18,449 nt of DNA from Candidatus Altarchaeales archaeon (GTDB lineage Archaea; Altiarchaeota; Altiarchaeia; IMC4; SCGC-AAA252-I15): positions 1 to 18,449 of the forward strand of contig VGJA01000002.1 in assembly GCA_016867655.1 (NCBI GenBank), read 5' to 3'. The translations under genes were made by a program, and so were the position numbers. The notes under the pieces were generated by a model, which did no database searches, was not told the origin of the DNA, and saw nothing but the letters and a program-made list of their open reading frames with translations. This document shows, in pieces, positions 1 through 5,756 of this stretch. Positions within the stretch are counted from its first letter, which is position 1. Every line of letters starts with the position of its first letter.

Positions 1-145
1 CCACAAACTCCTCCCCATACATGTCTATGAACCTCGCCAATGCCTCAGATTTGTCTCTAAGGCCGAATTTCTCCTTTATGACCCCAAGAACTCGGTTTCC
101 GTATTCCGTAATCCTCAGGTTCAGCGTCACAACATTGCCATGCAT
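1..145 (-). CDS. Partial ribbon-helix-helix / DUF2683-like small protein (N-terminus only)
   Basis: Reading the minus strand from ATG at 145-143 gives an open frame of 48 codons that runs off the window edge. It begins MHGNVVTLNLRITEYGNRVL and continues with a helical stretch containing KFGLRDKSEALARFIDMYG. A short beta strand followed by a 'lrDKSEAl..f' helix is the pattern of ribbon-helix-helix DNA-binding proteins, including archaeal DUF2683 and antitoxin-like proteins. A GAGGTG Shine-Dalgarno sits eight bases before the ATG, and an AT-rich TATA-like box (172-181) lies about 30 bases upstream, supporting this start. A second in-frame ATG is not available close by. The family assignment comes from pattern only. 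The C-terminus and any toxin partner lie outside the window. Confidence 0.6.
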   Translation of the reverse strand, partial: MHGNVVTLNLRITEYGNRVLGVIKEKFGLRDKSEALARFIDMYGEEFV

Positions 146-254
146 AAAACACACCTCAAATAACTTGACATAACATTATATAACTTTAAGCTATTTAAAT
201 GATAAATCCAAACGCCTGTTAGACTTTAATTGCCAAAAAGCCCAGAAATAAAAC
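146..254. promoter_or_regulatory. Divergent promoter region
   Basis: This AT-rich spacer separates the partial minus-strand gene from RNase Z. TTATATAA around 174-181 can serve as box A for the minus gene. CTATTTAAAT at 191-200 lies about 55 bases before the RNase Z ATG and could direct a short 5' leader. Assignment is from base pattern and spacing only. Confidence 0.4.
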
Positions 255-1172
255 ATGGAAGTAATATTCTTAGGCACGTCAGGCTGCGTTCCCACGGAAA
301 CAAGGAACCTGTCCAGCATACTGGTGAACTACTTGAATCAGCCCTATCTCTTTGACTGCGGCGAAGGAACCCAAAGGCAGATGCGGCTTGCAGGAGTCAA
401 CTTCATGAAAATAGACCACATCTTTCTAACACATTTGCATGCAGACCACTTTCTAGGCTTGGGGGGAATGATACAAAGCATGGACTTCATGGAACGCACA
501 AGAGAGCTGAACATCTACGGCCCAAAGGAAACTGAAGAAACCATAAACAAACTTTTGTCTGCAGGCACGTTCATACTAGACCACCTGACAGTAAAAGTCC
601 ATGAAATACAGCCAGGTCTCGTGCTGGACGACAGCAAATTCACAATAACCTGCGCAAAGACAATCCACACATCCAACAGCCTCGCCTACTGCTTTGAAGA
701 AAAATCCCACAGAAAATTCCTAAAGCAAAAAGCACTGTCACTGGGAGTGCCTGAAGGCAGGCTGTTCTCGCAACTTCAGGAAGGCAGGGAAGTCACAGTG
801 AAAGGCAAAACCATAAAGCCAGAAGACGTTTTGGACATCCCAATAGTGGGCAGGAAAGTAGTCTACACGGGCGACACAAGGCCCTGCAACAACGTAATCA
901 AGCTTGCTGAAAACGCAGACCTGTTGATTCACGACGGCACCTTCAGCCACGAAGAAAAACAACTCGTGGAAGAATCAGCCCACACGACCAACGTCCAAGC
1001 CGCGGAGATAGCAATAAAAGCCAACGTGAAAAAACTTTATCTAACGCACATCAGCCAAAGATATCCAAAAAAAGAAGACATCAAAAAAATGGTTGAAGAA
1101 GCACGGAAAATCTTCAAACAAACCTACATCGCAGAAGACCTGCAGAAGGTAGAGGTAGAGAAACACTGGTGA
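255..1172 (+). CDS. rnz: Ribonuclease Z (tRNase Z, tRNA 3' processing endonuclease)
   Basis: Zinc-dependent endonuclease of the metallo-beta-lactamase fold that cuts the 3' trailer from pre-tRNA just after the discriminator base, in the cytoplasm. The 305-residue length is normal for the short archaeal/bacterial form. Visible family features are FLGTSG near residue 5, FDCGEGTQRQ at 33-42, the metal-binding HLHADH at 60-65, a further metal ligand in YTGDTRP (D207), the AHTT segment near 242, and THISQRY with H265. A loop around 160-185 with GVPEG corresponds to the flexible tRNA-binding region. It stands alone on the plus strand, divergent from the gene at the window edge and convergent with the JAMM-type cluster. 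The window also holds two intron-bearing tRNA genes that would be substrates, but no specific link is implied. Confidence 0.96.
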   Translation: MEVIFLGTSGCVPTETRNLSSILVNYLNQPYLFDCGEGTQRQMRLAGVNFMKIDHIFLTHLHADHFLGLGGMIQSMDFMERTRELNIYGPKETEETINKLLSAGTFILDHLTVKVHEIQPGLVLDDSKFTITCAKTIHTSNSLAYCFEEKSHRKFLKQKALSLGVPEGRLFSQLQEGREVTVKGKTIKPEDVLDIPIVGRKVVYTGDTRPCNNVIKLAENADLLIHDGTFSHEEKQLVEESAHTTNVQAAEIAIKANVKKLYLTHISQRYPKKEDIKKMVEEARKIFKQTYIAEDLQKVEVEKHW

Positions 1173-1186
1173 CAAAAACTTGGAAG

Positions 1187-1831
1187 TTACGCCTTCAACT
1201 CCACAAGAGGCCTTGGTTCTGAAGTGAAAAGCATGCCTCCCCTGTATTTCATCTCGTGAGCGATTATGCACACTCGCCCATCTGGCATCTTTCCTCCAAT
1301 CATGTAAAGAGGATTCGCCTTTAGGTCCCAACGCTTTTCCATAGTTACCTGGTCTCTAGGTATTGCAGGGTCAAGCAGGTTTGTTCCAAACGCGTCATAA
1401 TACGCAAACCTGTCTCCCTGACTAGGCCAAAGCGAGTCTAAACTAAGTGGCTTGCCCTCTGCAACAGCTACGCCAGGATGATTATGGAAAACCCCGATGA
1501 AATCCCTGCCAGCCGCCATCTTTCCCCTAACAACCTTCTCCGACTCCTTGGACAGTAAAGACGGCAATGAACTCTCATCACCCTTCGGCACTTCAACAAA
1601 TTCTGTGATAGTGCCTGCCGTTCCAAACAAAAGCAAACCGCACTCACCTTTCATATGGTTTTCATTTACCAAACGCGCCATCTCCCTTGTGACTGCAAGC
1701 GTTTGGAATACGGGAGACCCATGCGATTTAAGGGGATTTATGTCAACAACCAGCTGATTCTGCGATCCAACGCCACCACGCTTAACTTCAACAACCATCG
1801 TGCAAACACCTGGAAAATGCCAATATTCCAT
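1187..1831 (-). CDS. Divergent JAMM/MPN-like metalloprotease-fold protein (JAMM-B)
   Basis: Predicted zinc isopeptidase-like protein of 214 residues. The JAMM signature is a glutamate, then HxH, then S-x-x-D. Here E63 lies in GECGLLLFG, the HxH is H116-N-H118 in FIGVFHNHPG, and S137-Q-G-D140 follows in WPSQGD. The spacing between HxH and SxxD is 18 residues instead of the usual seven, so the active-site loop is enlarged (rich in G, A, L). Downstream strands (PLYMIGGKMPDGRVCIIAH) fit the end of the MPN fold. It is the last gene of a three-gene minus-strand cluster, 29 bases after the methyltransferase. Archaeal JAMM proteins are known to remove SAMP/ubiquitin-like modifiers, but no modifier or E1-like gene is visible here, so the substrate is unknown. 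The Ser and Asp being retained suggests an active enzyme. Confidence 0.6.
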   Translation of the reverse strand: MEYWHFPGVCTMVVEVKRGGVGSQNQLVVDINPLKSHGSPVFQTLAVTREMARLVNENHMKGECGLLLFGTAGTITEFVEVPKGDESSLPSLLSKESEKVVRGKMAAGRDFIGVFHNHPGVAVAEGKPLSLDSLWPSQGDRFAYYDAFGTNLLDPAIPRDQVTMEKRWDLKANPLYMIGGKMPDGRVCIIAHEMKYRGGMLFTSEPRPLVELKA

Positions 1832-1860
1832 GAGTATTACACAGCTAAAAACAAGTTCCT

Positions 1861-2493
1861 TTACTTCACCGCCACTGCTGAAACCGTCTTCCTCACCAGA
1901 TGACTCTTGTTTCTAATGGGAGAACGCTCTTTCCCAGAAACCTCAACATTCTTGAAATCCTTGAAAAGATTTTTAACCTCGGTTTCAGTGAAATAATGAC
2001 ACAACAAACCCTTCTTCTTCAATAAAGTGTGCGGCTCAGGCATTTCAATCCTCTTGCCAAATTCCTCTCTGAAATCGCCCACAGCAAAATCCTCAAACAG
2101 CAAAACCCTGCCAGATTTCAAAACCCTGCGCAACTCAGCAACCGCTTTCCTTCTTTCAGACTCAAGCATGTTGTCCAACAGGTAATACACTACTGCAACA
2201 TCAAAAAAACCTTTTTCAAAAGGCAAATCCAAAACATCAGCCTTCAAAAAAACAACATTACTGAAAGCCCTAAAAGACTGCCTGCACTGCTTCAAAGCCT
2301 CACTCGAAAAATCAAAAGCAAAAACCCTTCCAGGATTTTCTTCAAGAACAGCTGACAAAGTCTTCCCAGTGCCAACACCAGCCTCCAAAACAATTTTACC
2401 CTCAAAAGAAAAAGGAAACCTCAACCTCCTAGGACTCCACCTAGTCCCACGCCCACCATACTCCAAATCCCAAACACGCTCCTGCAAATCCAC
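1861..2493 (-). CDS. Class I SAM-dependent methyltransferase
   Basis: Protein of 210 residues with the Rossmann-type methyltransferase pattern. Motif I is VLEAGVGTGKT at 35-45, the acidic end of strand 2 is AFDFS (D61), the ADVLDLPF segment at 85-92 matches the adenine-binding motif, and FDVAVVYYLLDNM fits motif IV. The later segment with RRVLKSGRVLLFEDF resembles the motif VI/strand 5 region of UbiE-type small-molecule methyltransferases. The substrate cannot be read from the sequence. Start is GTG at 2493, giving MDLQERVWD. It sits between two JAMM-like genes on the same strand with gaps of 41 and 29 bases, so co-transcription is likely. The C-terminus is basic. Methyl transfer to a protein, RNA or lipid are all possible. 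Confidence 0.85.
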   Translation of the reverse strand: MDLQERVWDLEYGGRGTRWSPRRLRFPFSFEGKIVLEAGVGTGKTLSAVLEENPGRVFAFDFSSEALKQCRQSFRAFSNVVFLKADVLDLPFEKGFFDVAVVYYLLDNMLESERRKAVAELRRVLKSGRVLLFEDFAVGDFREEFGKRIEMPEPHTLLKKKGLLCHYFTETEVKNLFKDFKNVEVSGKERSPIRNKSHLVRKTVSAVAVK

Positions 2494-2534
2494 GAGTTAA
2501 CAATAAGGGGATAAAGTAAATAACGTGATTAATC

Positions 2535-3269
2535 TCAACCAAACCTTTTGTCAATAAACGACAGATTCGCATCTATTGAACTCCAAACTAACTTCTCCAT
2601 GCGCACGCCAGCACTATCCAAAGCAGCAGACATCTTTCTGGCTTTAAAACTATCCGGCGCCGTAAAAGGGTCAAGAGAAGGATCGTTAACACACCACAAA
2701 AAACCCTCCAGCTCGTCATCAGTGGGATTCCACACGCCACCAGACCTAAAGTCAACCAAATTGTGCGGATTAAACAATGTTATGCCATCTTTCAACAGCA
2801 AACCATTCACTTGAATCCCACCTTTACGAGCATTAATGACATCATTAGGGCCCGGAATCTTATCCAAATCCGAATCCTTAGGACTGTGATTGTGAAACCA
2901 AACATCCATCAAACCCCTATCCCTCATATCCCTAATATGATGAGGCAAAGAACCTCTCCCCTTCCGGCCCTTAACGAAACCCCACTGTTCAACACCCCTA
3001 AACCTAAATACATCAATCTCATTGACACGACCAACAAGCAGCATAAGTTCATCGCGCGCAGGCCTCCTCCTGAGAACAAAATAAACACCACTATCAGTAG
3101 AATCAGAAAACAACCTTGCAGACAACTCCTCAAAACTGTCAGTCACAAGACCCGCCTTCTCAACCACACCAACAGGCAACTGCACTAAACCCTTCGGAGT
3201 TACACGCTCCACACCCCCCACACCCTGCTCACCGTAAACAGGCTTGTGCACAAATAATATTCCACACAC
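2535..3269 (-). CDS. Divergent JAMM/RadC-like fold protein with altered catalytic serine (JAMM-A)
   Basis: Protein of 244 residues, first gene of the minus-strand cluster. It resembles the JAMM/MPN and RadC-type fold: RDELMLLVG supplies the N-terminal glutamate (E74), VWFHNHS gives H126-N-H128, and P139-G-P-N-D143 occupies the place of the usual P-S-x-x-D. The following GIQVNGLLLKDGITLFNP (151-168) matches the strands after the active site in RadC-like proteins. The zinc ligands (two His, Asp) are present but the oxyanion-hole Ser is Gly140, and the HxH-to-D spacing is four residues longer than usual. It may bind zinc with weak or no protease activity. Start GTG at 3269 has no strong Shine-Dalgarno. 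The TATATA at 3306-3313 about 40 bases upstream suggests a short leader. 'HNH' here is not an HNH nuclease. Confidence 0.55.
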   Translation of the reverse strand: MCGILFVHKPVYGEQGVGGVERVTPKGLVQLPVGVVEKAGLVTDSFEELSARLFSDSTDSGVYFVLRRRPARDELMLLVGRVNEIDVFRFRGVEQWGFVKGRKGRGSLPHHIRDMRDRGLMDVWFHNHSPKDSDLDKIPGPNDVINARKGGIQVNGLLLKDGITLFNPHNLVDFRSGGVWNPTDDELEGFLWCVNDPSLDPFTAPDSFKARKMSAALDSAGVRMEKLVWSSIDANLSFIDKRFG

Positions 3270-3303
3270 TCAACTAAAAAAACGAAGTTTTAATCCACAC
3301 ATA

Positions 3304-3315
3304 CCTATATATTCC
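3304..3315 (-). promoter_or_regulatory. TATA-like box, probably for the JAMM/methyltransferase cluster
   Basis: CTATATATTC is near-symmetric. It lies about 41 bases before the GTG of JAMM-A on the minus strand, giving a predicted leader of about 15 bases. It is too close (16 bases) to the tRNA-Pro 5' end to serve that gene in the usual geometry. The AGTTTTAA at 3285-3292 is better placed for the tRNA. Confidence 0.4.
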
Positions 3316-3324
3316 ACGCCAAAC

Positions 3325-3500
3325 GGGACCGTGGGGTAGTTTGGCTATCCTTCCAGCTTTGGGGAGCCCCTTTTTCTTTCCCGAAAGAAAAAGTCCCCCT
3401 AACGGGGATGTCCAGGGAACCTGGACAGCTTCACCCCCAAAAAGAAAGGGTGAAGCGTCTCGAAATAGCTGGTGACCTGAGTTCAAATCTCAGCGGTCCC
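3325..3500 (+). tRNA. tRNA-Pro (anticodon UGG) with 103-nt intron at 37/38
   Basis: Exons fold to a complete 73-nt tRNA. Acceptor GGGACCG (3325-3331) pairs with CGGTCCC (3494-3500). The D arm is GGGTAGTTTGGCTATCC. Anticodon stem CCAGC (3353-3357) pairs with GCTGG (3468-3472). The loop reads T-T-TGG-G up to 3363 with A3467 as position 38. The T arm is CTGAG-TTCAAAT-CTCAG. The anticodon TGG and the archaeal tRNA-Pro consensus agree. The intron is 3364-3466: splice sites fit a canonical bulge-helix-bulge, with TTTG (3358-3361) paired to CGAA (3461-3464) and bulges GGG and ATA, each cut between its second and third base. No CCA is encoded. A probable box A is AGTTTTAA at 3285-3292. Confidence 0.92.
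3364..3466 (+). other. Hairpin-rich tRNA-Pro intron
   Basis: The intron holds four consecutive perfect hairpins: 3370-3380 with 3383-3393 (11 bp, minimal loop), 3394-3398 with 3404-3408 (5 bp), 3409-3416 with 3420-3427 (8 bp, GAA loop), and 3428-3436 with 3448-3456 (9 bp, A-rich loop). It has no room for a homing endonuclease. The structure is far more elaborate than the single intron stem of most archaeal tRNA introns. Confidence 0.85.
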
Positions 3501-3562
3501 AAAACTTCAGAAAGTTTTATCATCAAAGCGAAGGAGGGGTCTTCACTTCGTTTCGACCCCTC
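3501..3562 (+). other. Two hairpins between tRNA-Pro and the first 3'-half copy
   Basis: AAAACTT (3501-3507) pairs with AAGTTTT (3512-3518), directly after the tRNA and ending in four T, so it could act as a weak terminator or processing signal. GAGGGGTC (3534-3541) pairs with GACCCCTC (3555-3562), an 8-bp GC-rich stem. No ORF or third tRNA is visible between them. Confidence 0.6.
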
Positions 3563-3585
3563 TGCACTAAAGCAATCCTGTTGTA

Positions 3586-3657
3586 TGACCTGAGTTCCTG
3601 AAGCCCGAAGGGCTGAAGTCCAGTGAGCGTAGCGAACTGGGAAATCTCAGCGGTCCC
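3586..3657 (+). repeat. Copy of the tRNA-Pro 3' half with a 44-nt T-loop insert (first copy)
   Basis: TGACCTGAGTTC (3586-3597) and AAATCTCAGCGGTCCC (3642-3657) match the variable loop, T arm and acceptor strand of the tRNA-Pro at 3473-3500 exactly, but are separated by 44 bases (3598-3641). The break falls between T-loop bases C56 and A57. The insert forms two hairpins, AGCCC-GAA-GGGCT and CCAGT...ACTGG. No 5' half (acceptor 5' strand, D arm, anticodon) precedes it, so this is not a complete tRNA gene. It may be a pseudogene fragment, a remnant of an integration site, or part of a structured RNA transcribed from the tRNA promoter. Confidence 0.85.
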
Positions 3658-3662
3658 ATCTT

Positions 3663-3738
3663 CTGGTGACCTGAGTTCTTGAGCCCCGAACTTTGGTGAG
3701 GGGCGAAATCCCCGGTAGGGGGAAATCTCATCGGCCCC
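3663..3738 (+). repeat. Copy of the tRNA-Pro 3' half with a 44-nt T-loop insert (second copy)
   Basis: CTGGTGACCTGAGTTC (3663-3678) is identical to 16 bases of the tRNA-Pro, including part of the anticodon 3' stem. AAATCTCATCGGCCCC (3723-3738) matches the end with two substitutions. The insert at 3679-3722 is again exactly 44 bases and again lies between T-loop C56 and A57, but its sequence differs from the first copy. It too forms two hairpins (GCCCC...GGGGC and CCCC-GGTA-GGGG). Only five bases separate it from the first copy. A T5 run at 3746-3750 follows and could end a transcript covering the tRNA and both copies. Confidence 0.85.
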
Positions 3739-3745
3739 ATACATC

Positions 3746-3750
3746 TTTTT
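3746..3750 (+). terminator. Oligo-T run after the tRNA-Pro locus
   Basis: Five T on the plus strand, eight bases after the last 3'-half copy and ahead of the sppA leader. Archaeal RNA polymerase terminates at oligo-T, so this could close the tRNA-Pro transcript. The evidence is position only. Confidence 0.35.
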
Positions 3751-3781
3751 ATTGTCAATTTCCTAAGGTGTATGGCGTTTT

Positions 3782-3796
3782 GAAGGTGGTTTTAGT
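3782..3796 (+). promoter_or_regulatory. Ribosome binding site supporting the GTG start of sppA
   Basis: GAAGGTGGT ends seven bases before the GTG at 3797 and resembles the archaeal Shine-Dalgarno GGAGGTGAT. It supports this start over internal ones. Confidence 0.6.
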
Positions 3797-4699
3797 GTGA
3801 AGACGGTTTGGAAGATACTTTTGACGTTTGGCATACTGGCTTTGTTTATTTTAGTGTTGGGTTTGGTTGTGGTTTTTTTGGCTACTGGCTTTGGTGATGT
3901 GCGTGGTTTGGGCGGCGGTTATGTGGCTGTTATTCCCATTAAGGGGGAGATTACTTCTGGGGGGTGTGGCGGTGATTTGTTGAGCGGTCCGGTGGCTTGC
4001 GCTAATGCTGAGGATGTGAAGGAGAGCATTAGGGAGGCTAATGAGGATTGGAGTGTTGACGCTATTTTGCTGGACATCAACAGCGGCGGCGGCGGCGTGG
4101 TTGCGACCAGGGAGATTACCAAGGCGATTGAGGAGTCTGAGAAGCCTGTGGTGGCTTACATCGGCGATGTGGGCGCCTCTGGGGCTTATTATGCTGCAAG
4201 TGCTGCTAGAAGGATTGTTGCAGACAGGAATTCCATTACTGGTGGTATTGGGGTTAGGATGACTATCATGCATTACTATGATTTGATGTCTAAGCTAGGG
4301 GTTAATGTCACTGTGATTAAGGCTGGGGAGGATAAGGATGTTGGAAGCCCGTATAGGCCTATGACTGAAGGCGAGAGGGAGGAACTGCAGGTTATTGTGG
4401 ACAAGACTTATGACGACTTTGTTGCGACTGTGGCTGTGAACCGTAATTTGAGCGAGGAGAGGGTTAGGAACATTTCTAATGGGAAGATTTACATCGGAGT
4501 TGATGCGAAGGAGCTGGGTCTTGTGGACGAGTTGGGGACTTTTGAAGACGCCTTGGATATTGCGGCAAGGGAGGGCGGCATTGAGGGCGAGCCTAAGATG
4601 AAGGCCATTGAACCAGAGAAATCCTTGAGGGACCTCCTTCAGGGCAGCATAAGAGTTCCGAATGATGTTTTATATAACATTGTGAAATATTTAGGTTAA
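3797..4699 (+). CDS. sppA: Signal peptide peptidase SppA (S49 serine protease), membrane anchored
   Basis: Membrane-bound Ser/Lys protease of 300 residues that degrades leftover signal peptides or membrane proteins on the outer face of the cell membrane. One N-terminal transmembrane segment (about 7-30) is followed by the S49 domain. The core strand YVAVIPIKGEI (42-52) is typical. DAILLDINSGGGGV (88-101) matches the L.i.SpGG region, the nucleophile is Ser128 in GDVGASGAYY, and the general base is Lys180 in KAGEDKDVGSPYRP. GKIYIGVDAKELGLVDELG (229-247) is the standard end of the S49 fold. The length fits archaeal and short bacterial SppA with a single catalytic domain. The GTG start has a good Shine-Dalgarno. 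One base separates its stop from ribosomal S17e, so the two are probably translated from one mRNA. The mRNA would start just after the tRNA-Pro locus. Confidence 0.95.
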   Translation: MKTVWKILLTFGILALFILVLGLVVVFLATGFGDVRGLGGGYVAVIPIKGEITSGGCGGDLLSGPVACANAEDVKESIREANEDWSVDAILLDINSGGGGVVATREITKAIEESEKPVVAYIGDVGASGAYYAASAARRIVADRNSITGGIGVRMTIMHYYDLMSKLGVNVTVIKAGEDKDVGSPYRPMTEGEREELQVIVDKTYDDFVATVAVNRNLSEERVRNISNGKIYIGVDAKELGLVDELGTFEDALDIAAREGGIEGEPKMKAIEPEKSLRDLLQGSIRVPNDVLYNIVKYLG

Positions 4700-4700
4700 G

Positions 4701-4901
4701 ATGGGTCGTATAAAGCAGATTTACTTGAAGAGGGTTGCGGAAAGGCTTATCAGGGAGTATGGAGACGAGTTGGGCACCGACTTTAAGGAGAACAAGGAGA
4801 AGGTGAGCAAGTATGCTGACATAGCCAGCAAGCCGTGCAGGAACAAGATTGCGGGCTGTGTGACTCGCATGGTCAAAGCCAAGAAGAGCAGGGTGGAGTA
4901 A
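4701..4901 (+). CDS. rps17e: 30S ribosomal protein S17e
   Basis: Small-subunit ribosomal protein of 66 residues found only in archaea and eukaryotes. The sequence MGRIKQIYLKRVAERLIREY with the internal GTDFKENKEKV and SKPCRNKIAGCVTRMVK is close to the archaeal S17e pattern (KR..R.L...Y...l..DF..NK......i.SK..RNKIaGy.T). The length is normal. The ATG follows the sppA stop by one base, which implies coupling. It is convergent with the Cas4-like gene; the 69-base gap between them holds no clear feature. Confidence 0.95.
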   Translation: MGRIKQIYLKRVAERLIREYGDELGTDFKENKEKVSKYADIASKPCRNKIAGCVTRMVKAKKSRVE

Positions 4902-4970
4902 GGGGCTTTTCTGGGTTGATTTAAACCTTTGGTATTTTGGTTGCTGTCAATCCAAGGTGGCTTTGTTGGG

Positions 4971-5756
4971 CTATATTGTATAGCATTCTTTTTTGAAACT
5001 GCATGCGTCGCATTTTTTGCCGTTGCCGTGGGGGCATATTTCAGGCAGGTTTCCAGACAGTATTTCCGTTACTTTGTCTCTTGTGTCCAAGACTCTTCTC
5101 CTCAGGCGTTCTGTGAGCAACACCTGTCGTTGCTCCTGGACTCGAGTGTACTCCACAAAGCCTTGGAGTATTTCCTGCTGGAACTTTTCCTCCAAAAGCA
5201 TTCCGTAGGCGCACAACTGCATTCTGTCGCCCTCCCAAACGCTTTCCCCGACTTTGCCTGTCTTTATCTCGACCGGACTCAGAGGCTGCATTATTTTGTC
5301 CACTATCCCAGTCAGGTTGAGGGCTTCAGAGCGTATCGGGTATTCAGTCTTCCAGGGCGTCACAGCCTTCAACGCCTGCTGCAGCCCCTGCTCCTTCACC
5401 AGCACTGCAAGCTTGCTGGAAATCAAACCTATTTCAGAGTTTATCTCCTCCTCTATTTCCCCAAGGATTTTGCCTAACTCAATGCCGGCAAGCTTTTCCT
5501 TGTATATATACGGCAAGTCATCTAGAATGCAGTCAAACTCGCTTTGCAGCAGCAGGCCAAGCTGGTCTTCGTGCTTTATTTTTTTCAGCAGTTTGCTCTG
5601 CCTTAGAGACAGCTCTTTTCTGATTGCATGCCCGACAAGACCTCTGGCCTGCTGGGGTGAAAGTTCTGGAGTCAGCTTTAAAAATTCCTTCAGGTATACT
5701 GCTCTGGGGCAGAACTCAAAATCCCTCAAGCCGGAAACATTAACCATCATCTTCAA
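4971..5756 (-). CDS. Cas4-like PD-(D/E)XK exonuclease with Fe-S cluster (stand-alone)
   Basis: RecB-family nuclease of up to 261 residues resembling Cas4. The four cluster cysteines fit Cas4/AddB spacing: Cys16 in FEFCPR near the N-terminus, and C249-x2-C252-x5-C258 at the C-terminus (Cys241 is an extra). The nuclease core is visible as H43, D153 in GIVDKI, E163-I-K165 in VEIKTGK, and the QxxxY motif at Q180/Y184. Such enzymes resect or process DNA ends. No CRISPR array, cas1 or cas2 lies in the window, so a house-keeping repair role is more likely than adaptation. The open frame begins at a TTG (5756), but ATG codons at 5750 and 5747 are more likely starts. All three overlap the end of the upstream OB-fold gene, showing tight coupling. 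Confidence 0.85.
   Translation of the reverse strand: MKMMVNVSGLRDFEFCPRAVYLKEFLKLTPELSPQQARGLVGHAIRKELSLRQSKLLKKIKHEDQLGLLLQSEFDCILDDLPYIYKEKLAGIELGKILGEIEEEINSEIGLISSKLAVLVKEQGLQQALKAVTPWKTEYPIRSEALNLTGIVDKIMQPLSPVEIKTGKVGESVWEGDRMQLCAYGMLLEEKFQQEILQGFVEYTRVQEQRQVLLTERLRRRVLDTRDKVTEILSGNLPEICPHGNGKKCDACSFKKECYTI

Noticed and set aside
2029..3188. Plus-strand open frames at 2029-2355 and 2763-3188
   Set aside because: They are antisense to the methyltransferase and JAMM-A genes, arise from A-rich codon bias, and have no recognisable motif or ribosome binding site.
1187..3269. HNH endonucleases (FHNH sequence in both proteins)
   Set aside because: The HNH letters belong to the JAMM HxH motif. 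The context E...HxH...(S/G)xxD and surrounding strands fit MPN-type proteins, and no beta-beta-alpha metal finger is seen.
3598..3641. Canonical T-loop intron that would restore TTCAAAT on splicing
   Set aside because: The bulge-helix-bulge register that fits the sequence would cut two to three bases away and yield a loop lacking A58. Cutting exactly at TTC/AAAT would not match the canonical geometry.
3586..3738. Two more complete tRNA genes
   Set aside because: Only the variable loop, T arm and 3' acceptor strand are present. No 5' acceptor strand, D arm or anticodon precedes either copy within the available space.
3364..3740. CRISPR array or integron-like repeats
   Set aside because: There are only two repeat units beyond the tRNA. 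The hairpins differ in sequence, and the conserved parts are clearly tRNA-derived.
4929..5477. 182-codon open frame on the plus strand
   Set aside because: It lies antisense within the Cas4-like gene, which has intact Cas4 motifs. The plus-strand product is low in meaningful motifs.
4971..5756. CRISPR-Cas locus because of the Cas4-like gene
   Set aside because: No cas1, cas2, effector gene or repeat array is present in the window. The neighbours are ribosomal and an OB-fold protein.
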